A DNA stretch of 64,000 nt from Streptomyces sp. CGMCC 4.7035 (GTDB taxonomy: Bacteria > Actinomycetota > Actinomycetes > Streptomycetales > Streptomycetaceae): the NCBI RefSeq assembly GCF_031583065.1, contig NZ_CP134053.1, positions 2,790,001-2,854,000 of the forward strand, written 5' to 3'. A model generated the notes under the pieces. The model ran no database searches. It was not told the DNA's origin and saw only the letters and a list, made by a program, of their open reading frames with translations. Shown piece by piece: positions 51,800 to 59,717 of this stretch (positions are counted from its first letter, which is position 1; each line of letters opens with the position of its first letter). The position numbers and the translations under genes were made by a program.

Positions 51800-54625
51800 A
51801 TGAGCGACATGGCCGCGGTGGCCGAGCGCGGGGGGACGTCCGTCCCCGTACGCCTCGCGGCCGTCTTCCTGCCGGCGCCCCTCCCACGCGACGGGCGGGT
51901 CGCCTTCTGGGACCCGGAGGACGGACCGCTGCCCGCGACGGGGGAGGAGCACGCCGAGCTCACGGTGGTCCGACGGCACGGCTCCTCGGTCCGCCGCGGG
52001 AAGGCGCCCGCGCTGTCGCTGCCGATCGGCGAAGCGCTCCCCCTGCTCGTGCGCGCCCGCCGCGACCCCGCCGCCCACCCCGCCACCGTCTGCTGGGGCG
52101 CGGCAGCGCTGCACGCGCTGCGGCTCGTCGCGCGCGGGCGCCTGCTGCCCGGGCTCACCCCGGACGGATGCGACGCCTGGCGGGCCGGACCCCTGGAGCC
52201 GGACGACATCGCGCACCTCAGGGCGGTCGCCGCCGCCCTGCCCCACGAGGGCCACGCCGTCCCGCTCCCTGGCAAGGGCCCTCTCCTGCTGCCCGAGCCC
52301 GAGGCCCTCGTACGGTCCTTCCTGGACGCGGTCGCGGACACCCTGCCCCGCACCCCGGCCGCCCCCCACACCACGGGCCGCCCGTTCGCGGCGCGCGAGC
52401 CACAGCGTCTGCCGCACGCGCACGACTGGGCCGCGGAGGTCGCGGCGGGCATGGACGCGGGCGTACGGATCTCGCTGCGCCTGGACCTGTCGGCCTACCA
52501 GTTGTTCGACGACGGCGAGGGCGCCCGCCGCGCGGGCGCGGCCATCGTGCAGGTGCACAGCCTCGCCGACCCGACCCTCGTCGTCGACGCGGCCGCGCTG
52601 TGGGCCGGTGAGGCGGACGCGGCGTTCGGACCCCGCGCGCGCGTGGACGCGGCCCTGGCCGTCCGTCGCGCGGCCCGCGTCTGGCCGCCGCTGGACCGGC
52701 TCTCCGAGCAGGAGGTGCCCGACGTGCTGGCCCTGGCCGAGGACGAGCTGGGCGAGTTGCTGGGCATCGGGGCGACCCGGCTCACGGCGGCCGGAGTGGC
52801 GGTGCACTGGCCCCGGGACCTGGCGCAGGACCTGACCGCGACGGCGGTCGTACGACCCGCGCCCGGCTCGGCGACCGACGGCACGGGCTTCTTCGAGAGC
52901 GAGGAACTGCTGCGGTTCCGCTGGCAGCTGGCGCTCGGCGGCGAACCGCTCACCGAGGCCGAGATGGACGCCCTGGCGGAGGCCCACCGCCCGGTCGTCC
53001 GGCTGCGCGACCAGTGGGTGCTGGTCGACCCGGCGCTCGTCCGCAAGGCCCGTCAACGCGAGCTGGGCCTGCTGGACCCGGTCGACGCGCTGTCCGTGGC
53101 CCTCACCGGGACCGCCGAGGTCGACGGCGAGACGGTGGAGGCGGTGCCGGTCGGGGCGCTGGCCGCGCTTCGGGACCGGCTGACGGCGGGCGTCGCCCCG
53201 GTGGAGCCGCCCCCGGGCCTCGCCGCCCGGCTGCGGGACTACCAGCTGCGGGGCCTGGCCTGGCTGGACCTGATGACATCGCTCGGCCTCGGCGGCTGCC
53301 TCGCGGACGACATGGGGCTCGGCAAGACGGTCACCGTCATCGCCCTGCATCTGCGCCGGGCGCGCCGCGAGCCGACCCTGGTGGTCTGCCCGGCGTCGCT
53401 GCTGGGCAACTGGCAGCGGGAGATCACCCGGTTCGCCCCCGGAGTGCCGGTCCGCCGCTTCCACGGCCCGGAGCGCACCCTGGACGACCTCGACGGCGGC
53501 TTCGTGCTCACCACGTACGGGACGATGCGGACGGCGGCGCCGCGGCTGGCCGAACAGACCTGGGGCATGGTCGTCGCGGACGAGGCACAGCACGTCAAGA
53601 ACCCGTACTCGGCGACGGCGAAGGCCCTGCGCACCCTCCCGTCCCCCGCGCGCGTGGCCCTCACCGGCACCCCCGTGGAGAACAACCTCTCCGAACTGTG
53701 GGCACTGCTCGACTGGACGACCCCCGGCCTGCTCGGCCCGCTCAAGTCCTTCCGCGCCCGGCACGCGCGCGCGGTGGAGAACGGTGAGGACGACCAAGCG
53801 GTGGAGCGGCTGGCCCGATTGGTCCGTCCGTTCCTCCTGCGCCGCAAGAAGTCCGACCCGGGCATCGTCCCCGAGCTCCCGCCGAAGACGGAGACGGACC
53901 ACCCGGTGCCGCTCACCCGCGAGCAGGCCGCGCTGTACGAGGCGGTCGTCCGGGAGTCGATGCTGGCGATCGAGACGGCGGACGGCATCGCCCGCCGGGG
54001 CCTGGTCCTCAAGCTCCTCGGCTCGCTCAAGCAGATCTGCGATCACCCGGCTCTGTATTTGAAGGAGGACGCGCGGACGGCAGCGGCCCTCACCGCCCGT
54101 TCCGGCAAACTCGCCCTGCTGGACGAGCTGTTGGACACGCTGCTCTCGGAGGACGGCTCGGCGCTGGTCTTCACGCAGTACGTGGGCATGGCCCGCCTGA
54201 TCACCACGCACCTGGCCTCCCGGGCGGTCCCCGTCGAGCTGCTGCACGGGGGGACGCCGGTGCCCGACCGCGAGCGGATGGTGGACCGCTTCCAGAGTGG
54301 TGCGACCCCGGTCCTGGTGCTGTCCCTCAAGGCGGCGGGCACCGGCCTCAACCTGACGCGCGCGGGCCATGTCATCCACTTCGACCGCTGGTGGAACCCC
54401 GCGGTGGAGGAGCAGGCCACGGACCGCGCGTACCGCATCGGCCAGACCCAGCCGGTCCAGGTCCACCGCCTGATCACCGAGGGCACGGTCGAGGACCGCA
54501 TCGCCGAGATGCTGGCGTCCAAACGGGCGCTGGCCGACGCGATCCTGGGCTCCGGCGAGTCGGCCCTGACGGAACTGACCGACCGGGAGCTGTCGGACCT
54601 GGTGTCGCTGAGGAGGACCGAGTGA
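51800..54625 (+). CDS. SNF2/Rad54-family helicase-like ATPase
   Basis: This 941-residue DEAD/DEAH-like SF2 ATPase has an N-terminal bacterial SNF2-associated domain (about 1–450) and then the motor: motif I ADDMGLGKTVTVIALHLRRA, motif II VVADEAQHVKNP, motif III ALTGTPVENNLSELWALLDW, motif V LKAAGTGLNLTRAGHVIHFD and motif VI EEQATDRAYRIGQTQPVQVH. It would translocate on duplex DNA and remodel DNA–protein complexes or transcription. Its stop overlaps the start of a SWIM-domain gene, a frequent partnership in actinomycetes. Confidence 0.94.
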   Translation: MSDMAAVAERGGTSVPVRLAAVFLPAPLPRDGRVAFWDPEDGPLPATGEEHAELTVVRRHGSSVRRGKAPALSLPIGEALPLLVRARRDPAAHPATVCWGAAALHALRLVARGRLLPGLTPDGCDAWRAGPLEPDDIAHLRAVAAALPHEGHAVPLPGKGPLLLPEPEALVRSFLDAVADTLPRTPAAPHTTGRPFAAREPQRLPHAHDWAAEVAAGMDAGVRISLRLDLSAYQLFDDGEGARRAGAAIVQVHSLADPTLVVDAAALWAGEADAAFGPRARVDAALAVRRAARVWPPLDRLSEQEVPDVLALAEDELGELLGIGATRLTAAGVAVHWPRDLAQDLTATAVVRPAPGSATDGTGFFESEELLRFRWQLALGGEPLTEAEMDALAEAHRPVVRLRDQWVLVDPALVRKARQRELGLLDPVDALSVALTGTAEVDGETVEAVPVGALAALRDRLTAGVAPVEPPPGLAARLRDYQLRGLAWLDLMTSLGLGGCLADDMGLGKTVTVIALHLRRARREPTLVVCPASLLGNWQREITRFAPGVPVRRFHGPERTLDDLDGGFVLTTYGTMRTAAPRLAEQTWGMVVADEAQHVKNPYSATAKALRTLPSPARVALTGTPVENNLSELWALLDWTTPGLLGPLKSFRARHARAVENGEDDQAVERLARLVRPFLLRRKKSDPGIVPELPPKTETDHPVPLTREQAALYEAVVRESMLAIETADGIARRGLVLKLLGSLKQICDHPALYLKEDARTAAALTARSGKLALLDELLDTLLSEDGSALVFTQYVGMARLITTHLASRAVPVELLHGGTPVPDRERMVDRFQSGATPVLVLSLKAAGTGLNLTRAGHVIHFDRWWNPAVEEQATDRAYRIGQTQPVQVHRLITEGTVEDRIAEMLASKRALADAILGSGESALTELTDRELSDLVSLRRTE

Positions 54626-56658
54626 ACGGCACTGGGGACGAGCGGCCCGGGGCGCGGGAGGACGCGCGTCCCGCCGACGCGGCGCGGCGTGCGCTGAGGG
54701 CCGCGCGGGAGGGCGAGCGGGTCGGCGGTGAGGACGGGGGTGGGGCGCCTCGGGCCGACGGCGCAGGCGTCACCGTGCCGGAAAGCGGCGTGCAGCCGGC
54801 GACCCGCCCCGGGGACGCGGCCCGCGAGGCGTTGCGAAGGGCGAACGCGGAACGCCGCAGTGGCGAGGGGACCGTGGCGGGTGCCGTGCCGCCGACGGAG
54901 TCAAAAGAGGCGTACCCGTCCGTCGCGGGGAATGCAGGCGCGGCCTACGGTCCGGCTTCTGGTCCGGCCTCCGGTCCGGGCGGGGAGAGCACACCGGCCG
55001 TACGCCCCGGTGACGCCGCGCGCAAGGCGTTGCACGCGGCGCGGGAGGAAGTGGAACGGCAGCGAACGGAGGCCGAAGGAAAGGCGGCCGGGGAACCGCG
55101 CCCGTCCGGCGCGTCGCAGCGGTCCGGCACCCGGGAGTCGACCGGCGTCGGTGGCCGCCGCGACCTGCACATCCGTACCCCTGCGCGCGGCGGCCGGGTC
55201 CGGGACGTGCGGGAAGTCCTCGCCGGCGCCTTCGGGCTGCCGGAGCCGGTGGCACCGCGGGGCGCGGTCGCGACTACCGCGCGGCACGACGGCGAGGAGG
55301 CCGCACGGGACGTGGGACGCGAGCGGGAGCAGCCCGAGCCCCCGCGATCCCCGCGCGAGCTGCCCCTGGCCACGCCCCGTTACCCGGGCTCCATGGCGGC
55401 CCCGGGCCGGGACGGCGAGTTGCGGCGCACGTTCGCCGCGCTCCCCGCACGACCGGCGGACCGGGCCGACCGGTTCGCCGAGACATGGTGGGGCAACGCC
55501 TGGGTCACCGCGCTGGAAGAGGGGGCCCTCGACGCGGCGCGGCTCGCGCGCGGGAGGACATACGCGGGGCGGGGGAACGTGGACGCCATCACGGTCACGC
55601 CCGGGCTCGTGCTGGCGTACGTCCAGGGAAGCCGTCCCCGCCCCTATCGCGTACAGGTGCGGTTGCGGACGTTCGCCGACGACGAGTGGGACCGCCTCCT
55701 GGACGCCGCCGCCGAGCGGCCCGGGGACATCGCCGCGCTGCTGGACAAGGAGGTGCCGCAGACCCTCGCCGAGTGCGGCGTCCGGCTGCTTCCCGGCCCG
55801 GGCGATCTCGAACCGCACTGCAGCTGCCCCGACTTCGGCCACCCCTGCAAGCACGCCGCCGCCGTCTGCTACCAGACCGCGCGCCTGCTCGACCGGGACC
55901 CCTTCGTCCTGCTTCTGCTGCGCGGCCGGGGCGAACGCGAGCTGCTCGACGCCCTGTCCCGGCGCAACGCGGCGCGCGCGGCCAGGGCCGCCCAGGAAAA
56001 GGAGCCCGCACCGGTTCCCGGTATACGCGCCCGCGACGCCATGGCCCGGGACGCGCTGCCGCCGCTCCCGGCCCCGCTGCCGCCGCCCGCTCACCCCGAG
56101 CAGCCGCCGGTCTATCCGGGGACTCCGGGTGGTCCGGACCCGTTCGCGCTGGACCAGCTGGCCACGGACGCGGCCGGCCGCGCGCACGCCCTGCTGACCA
56201 CCGGGCACGATCCGGTCGCCGAGCTGACGCTGTGGCAGGACGCGGTACGGCTCGCCGCGGCCCGCCCCGGTTCGGGTCTCACCGCGACGACCCGGGCGCT
56301 CTACTCCGCGCTGGCCGACGCCACCGGGCGGACCCCGGCCGACCTGGCGCGCGGCGTCGTCGCATGGCGGCAGGGCGGGCGGGAGGCGCTCGCCGTACTG
56401 GAGGAGCCCTGGGACCCGCCGGCGGGCCGCTTCGACCGCGCCCGCCCGCTGCTGCTGGCCGCGGACCTGCCCGCGTTCCGCCCGTGGCGCAATCGCCTCA
56501 CCCACCCGGACGGCCACGCCCAACTCCGCCTGGGCCGGGACGGCCTCTGGTACGCGTACGAGTCGGAACCGGGCCGCGAGGACTGGTGGCCCCGGGGCAC
56601 CCCGGACCTGGACCCGGTGGGCGCGTTGACGGGCCTGGAGGCGCCGGGGGAGGGGTGA
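54622..56658 (+). CDS. SWIM zinc-finger protein, partner of the SNF2 helicase
   Basis: The 678-residue protein has a disordered, repetitive N-terminal third in which RPGDAAR(E/K)ALxxA occurs several times (about residues 10–150). A conserved RFAETWWGNAWVTALEEGAL block follows, then the SWIM finger HCSCPDFGHPCKHAAAVCYQ (CxCxnCxH) and a helical C-terminus. SWIM domains bind DNA or protein. The GTG start overlaps the helicase stop, so the two are made together. Confidence 0.93.
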   Translation: MNGTGDERPGAREDARPADAARRALRAAREGERVGGEDGGGAPRADGAGVTVPESGVQPATRPGDAAREALRRANAERRSGEGTVAGAVPPTESKEAYPSVAGNAGAAYGPASGPASGPGGESTPAVRPGDAARKALHAAREEVERQRTEAEGKAAGEPRPSGASQRSGTRESTGVGGRRDLHIRTPARGGRVRDVREVLAGAFGLPEPVAPRGAVATTARHDGEEAARDVGREREQPEPPRSPRELPLATPRYPGSMAAPGRDGELRRTFAALPARPADRADRFAETWWGNAWVTALEEGALDAARLARGRTYAGRGNVDAITVTPGLVLAYVQGSRPRPYRVQVRLRTFADDEWDRLLDAAAERPGDIAALLDKEVPQTLAECGVRLLPGPGDLEPHCSCPDFGHPCKHAAAVCYQTARLLDRDPFVLLLLRGRGERELLDALSRRNAARAARAAQEKEPAPVPGIRARDAMARDALPPLPAPLPPPAHPEQPPVYPGTPGGPDPFALDQLATDAAGRAHALLTTGHDPVAELTLWQDAVRLAAARPGSGLTATTRALYSALADATGRTPADLARGVVAWRQGGREALAVLEEPWDPPAGRFDRARPLLLAADLPAFRPWRNRLTHPDGHAQLRLGRDGLWYAYESEPGREDWWPRGTPDLDPVGALTGLEAPGEG

Positions 56659-56699
56659 CCACCCCCAGAGCCGACGGGCCCCGGCCACCGCCCCGGGCC

Positions 56700-56815
56700 T
56701 CGTCGAACAGACTCGCGTGCGCAGGTGGTCGACTGCGGCCCAGCCGACCACTCGCCGGGAGGCTGTGTCGACGACGGTGGCCAGACAGAGACGGCCCTCG
56801 TGGCCAGGCATGACA
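56700..56815 (-). pseudogene. IS3-family transposase (rve domain) fragment
   Basis: The minus strand reads GRLCLATVVDTASRRVVGWA then AVDHLRTRV, the conserved first part of the IS3 OrfB integrase core. The triplicated ATGACAGCC upstream and the lack of flanking transposase sequence mark it as a remnant. Confidence 0.65.
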
Positions 56816-56866
56816 GCCATGACAGCCATGACAGGCAAGTACGCGCATACCCCTGGCCGGGTTCCC

Positions 56867-57505
56867 TCACTCCCGGCCCAGCGTCACCGTCGTCGTGACC
56901 CCGGTGACAGAGGGTTTCCTCGGAACCGAATCGAACCCGAAATGGACGGGCGGTTCGACAGGCGCGAGAGCACCGAGGTCGGTGCCGTCGAGCACCGCCG
57001 AAACAGTGCGGATCGGCCGGAGGTCCCTGGCGCCGTACCACTCGCGGCGGCCCGCGCCGGCACTGCCACGGGTTCGCACGCCGACCAGCAGTACACGGGC
57101 GGGCCAGTCTGTGAGCGCGCTCCATGCCGGACGGCAGGTGAGCGCGCGGGGCACGGCCCAGAGCAGGAGCCCCAGAAGCCCTCGTCGCCCTGTGGTGAAA
57201 CGCAGGTCGAGTGGCCCGGCCGTGACGGTCCAGCTGTCGTCCGTGACGCTCACGTCGACCGGGACGACCCGCACGATGTCGAAGGCGTAGGTGCCGCGGA
57301 TGAAGTCCGCCGTCTCCCGTGTGGGCGCCAGCAGCAGCCGTTCTCCGTCGGCCCGCTCCAGCATCACATCGCTGAACGGCCCGAACGGTGACCGCTGCCA
57401 GTGTCCCAGCACGATGCGCGTCCCCAAGGAGGTGCCCAGGCCCGCGATCCAGCCGTCGAAGCGCAGCCGTGGGCGCCGTGCGGCTCCGCTGAGAATCCGG
57501 CTCAT
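56867..57505 (-). CDS. Hypothetical protein (about 212 residues)
   Basis: The ATG at 57505 follows GGGAGGGAG. The protein contains IVLGHWQRSPFGPFSDVMLE, LLAPTRETADFIRGTYAFDI, VDVSVTDDSWTVTAGPLDLR and a hydrophobic GLLGLLLWAVPRAL stretch. It appears to be a conserved actinomycete protein of unknown function, possibly membrane-associated. No neighbours suggest a role. Confidence 0.78.
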   Translation of the reverse strand: MSRILSGAARRPRLRFDGWIAGLGTSLGTRIVLGHWQRSPFGPFSDVMLERADGERLLLAPTRETADFIRGTYAFDIVRVVPVDVSVTDDSWTVTAGPLDLRFTTGRRGLLGLLLWAVPRALTCRPAWSALTDWPARVLLVGVRTRGSAGAGRREWYGARDLRPIRTVSAVLDGTDLGALAPVEPPVHFGFDSVPRKPSVTGVTTTVTLGRE

Positions 57506-57754
57506 CCGCTCCCTCCCGCTCGAAGCCCTGGGAACGCCCCGCTGGACGAGGCCCCACCGTGACAGCCGGGGCCGGGAAGGAGCCGTCGTGTGTAGGCCCG
57601 TCGGCGCGAGGTCGGCCACACGTCCCGCTCCGCCACCACAGGCGGCGAGTCCCCCACGCAGTGTCCAGGGAAACGGACAGGGCACGGACCGCGTAGGCCC
57701 GCAGTCCGGGAAGCCGGGGCCGGATGGCTGCGTGAGGCTGTCCGGGGCCGGGCG

Positions 57755-57829
57755 GGATTACTGCCGTCCGGTGGGTACTCGGGTTCTCACCGGACGCACG
57801 GACCGTGAACTCGTGAAGCGGAGGCGATC
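57755..57829 (+). promoter_or_regulatory. Possible stress-sigma promoter before the SPW-repeat gene
   Basis: GGGTAC at 57773–57778 resembles the –10 box of SigB-type promoters in Streptomyces, with GATTAC about 18 bases upstream. GGAGGCG precedes the ATG at 57830. The rest of 57506–57829 shows no gene. Confidence 0.3.
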
Positions 57830-58300
57830 ATGACTGACCGGACACACCCCACCATGGAATCGCACCCGGACATCCTGGAGATGCGCGAGCGCCACGCCCG
57901 GGCAGAACGTGCGGCGACGACCCAGCAGGGACAGGCCGTCGAAGCGCTGGCCCTGGTCACCGGCCTCTACCTGGCCGCATCACCCTGGATCGCGGGCTTC
58001 AACGGCTTCACCACCCTGGCAGTGAACAACCTGATCACCGGTATCGCCTACGCCCTGCTCCTGAGCGGCTTCGGCCAAGCCTACGAGCGCACGCACGCCA
58101 GGGCGTGGGCTGCCGCCCTGCTCGGAGTCTGGACCATCATCTCGCCGTGGGTGGTGGCAGGCAGCGTGGACACCACGCGCACCATCATCAACAACGTCAT
58201 CGTCGGCGTCATCGGGCTGGTGCTCGCGCTGGCAGCCGGCGCGGCGGCGAACGAGGCCGACAAGCGTATCCGTAGCCGCTCCGCCCGGATGGCTCCCTGA
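57830..58300 (+). CDS. SPW-repeat integral membrane protein
   Basis: The 156-residue protein has four hydrophobic helices in two repeats, each carrying the SPW signature: YLAASPWIAGFNGFTTLAVN and TIISPWVVAGSVDTTRTIIN. The N-terminus is charged and the C-terminus basic. Function unknown; such proteins are often seen near stress genes. Confidence 0.9.
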   Translation: MTDRTHPTMESHPDILEMRERHARAERAATTQQGQAVEALALVTGLYLAASPWIAGFNGFTTLAVNNLITGIAYALLLSGFGQAYERTHARAWAAALLGVWTIISPWVVAGSVDTTRTIINNVIVGVIGLVLALAAGAAANEADKRIRSRSARMAP

Positions 58301-58461
58301 CGCGGGCTCGTGAGCGGTCCCGCATCCGAGGAGAAGCGGGAACGAAGTGGCACGTGAAGCCGAAGTAGAGGATCTTCGCGATGCTGCCACAACCTGGGAC
58401 GGCTTGCACGGGGTTACGACCCCAGCACGTAAGAAATTGTCAGGTGTGAGAGCGTGAGGGC

Positions 58462-58569
58462 GTGAGTGACACACCTACGAACACCCTGCAATACCGCTTT
58501 GACGGGCCAGAAGACGCACCTGTCCTGATCCTGGGTCCCTCACTTGGTACAACCTGGCACAGGTTGTAA
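58462..58569 (+). pseudogene. Truncated 3-oxoadipate enol-lactonase (pcaD-type) start
   Basis: The frame begins VSDTPTNTLQYRFDGPEDAP and continues VLILGPSLGTTWH, matching the N-terminus of PcaD/PcaL enol-lactonases, then hits a stop after WHRL. Some 230 residues including the catalytic triad are absent, so only the 5' end of the gene remains. Confidence 0.65.
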
Positions 58570-58741
58570 TGGCCGTCCATGGGCGTCCAGCCACTCCAGT
58601 GCGGGCACGAAACCGCAGGTCAGGGCCTCCTGGTCCGGGAGGGTCCGCCCAGTTCGTGATCGCTGTGTGATAGCGGGTGATACGGCGAAGCCCCTCCGGG
58701 AAGCATCCTGACGGGACTTCAGCGCGTGTCGGAGCCGTGAG

Positions 58742-58783
58742 ACGACGAAGCCGCACCGGAGCGCTCCGGTGCGGCTTCGTCGT
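58742..58783. terminator. 42-bp perfect palindrome, bidirectional terminator
   Basis: Arms of 21 bases (58742–58762 and 58763–58783) are exactly complementary with no loop bases, centred on GAGCGCTC. It resembles strong Streptomyces terminators, but the gene it once ended is not recognisable. Confidence 0.7.
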
Positions 58784-58974
58784 GAGATCGGGTGCGCTGG
58801 CGCGGACGATGCGGTCGGCGCCTCATGCGGTCCGTGTTCTGTGACGCTTTCGGGTGTGCGGGGATTTGCGATCGCATCCGCATACCCCTCCGTACAAGGG
58901 ATCCGTTCCTGAGGACACGCCCCGCCCACGGATGGGCGGGAGCGCTCCCGAACCGCACCGGGGAAGCGCAGTGC

Positions 58975-59110
58975 TCAGGCGTGTGCGTGCCCGGTACGAC
59001 GGCGTGCGACCCAGCCGAGGACGACGTCCACCGCGAGGAAGCCGGCGAGCGGGACTCCGGCAAGCGCCCCGACAGCGCCCCCGCGCTCCCCAACACCACC
59101 AACACGATGG
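58975..59110 (-). pseudogene. Possible remnant of a small membrane protein
   Basis: The minus strand ends with GALAGVPLAGFLAVDVVLGW and VARRRTGHAHA before a stop at 58975. An upstream hydrophobic AIVLVVLGSAGAL lies in another frame. This may be a frameshifted membrane gene; evidence is slight. Confidence 0.25.
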
Positions 59111-59358
59111 CCGATTGATCGGTTACACCATCACGTGGGACGCCATCCCTCTTTCTCAGCCAGCACATCCGCACCGCAGCCGCAGCGACTACGTCAGCCG
59201 GGTGAGGCGGGCTGACAGGCTCACTCGCGGACTACGACGGCCTGCTGCGCCATGGAACACGGGGGTCGCGACACCGCGGTCGCGGTGCTAGATCAGCCGG
59301 CCTCTCGGCCCCGGAGAGTCCCGGCCCCGACACCAGCCGCACCAGTCACACGTAGTGG

Positions 59359-59645
59359 TCAGACACTGTCTGGGACGGTGGGAGTGCCTGACGGGACTGC
59401 CGGGGCAGGACGCGTTTGCCAGAGCCTGCGCACCGCATCCGGCTTCTGCAATGCGGCGGGCGCCGTCTGATCCGAGCCGCTGCCACGGCTGAGGTGCACA
59501 CCGATCGCTGACGTCGTCAGGCTCAGTACGGCGGCTGCGCACCTGGCGATCCGGAAGTCGTGACGTGAGGTGGCACCGACGTGGGAGCCGACCACCGCGA
59601 CCAGGACGGTGACGCCGATCGCGGCGGAGATCTGGCGGCCTGTCC
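59359..59645 (-). pseudogene. MFS transporter C-terminal fragment
   Basis: The frame reads RQISAAIGVTVLVAVVGSHV, the conserved helix 11 region of DHA2-type drug exporters (GRQIGAALGVAVL type), then a hydrophobic helix and a tail ending TPTVPDSV. The upstream ten helices are missing. Confidence 0.5.
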
Positions 59646-59717
59646 GGGAACGTCGCGCGATGCGCGGGAGCGGCGCGCAGGAGCCAGGCGCAGTCTGGAC
59701 AGTGGAGGTGGGTTGCC

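Noticed and set aside
54901..56838. 645-codon minus-strand frame over the SWIM gene
   Set aside because: It is an antisense shadow. Only its very first part (about 56700–56815) carries real homology, to an IS3 transposase, which was listed separately.
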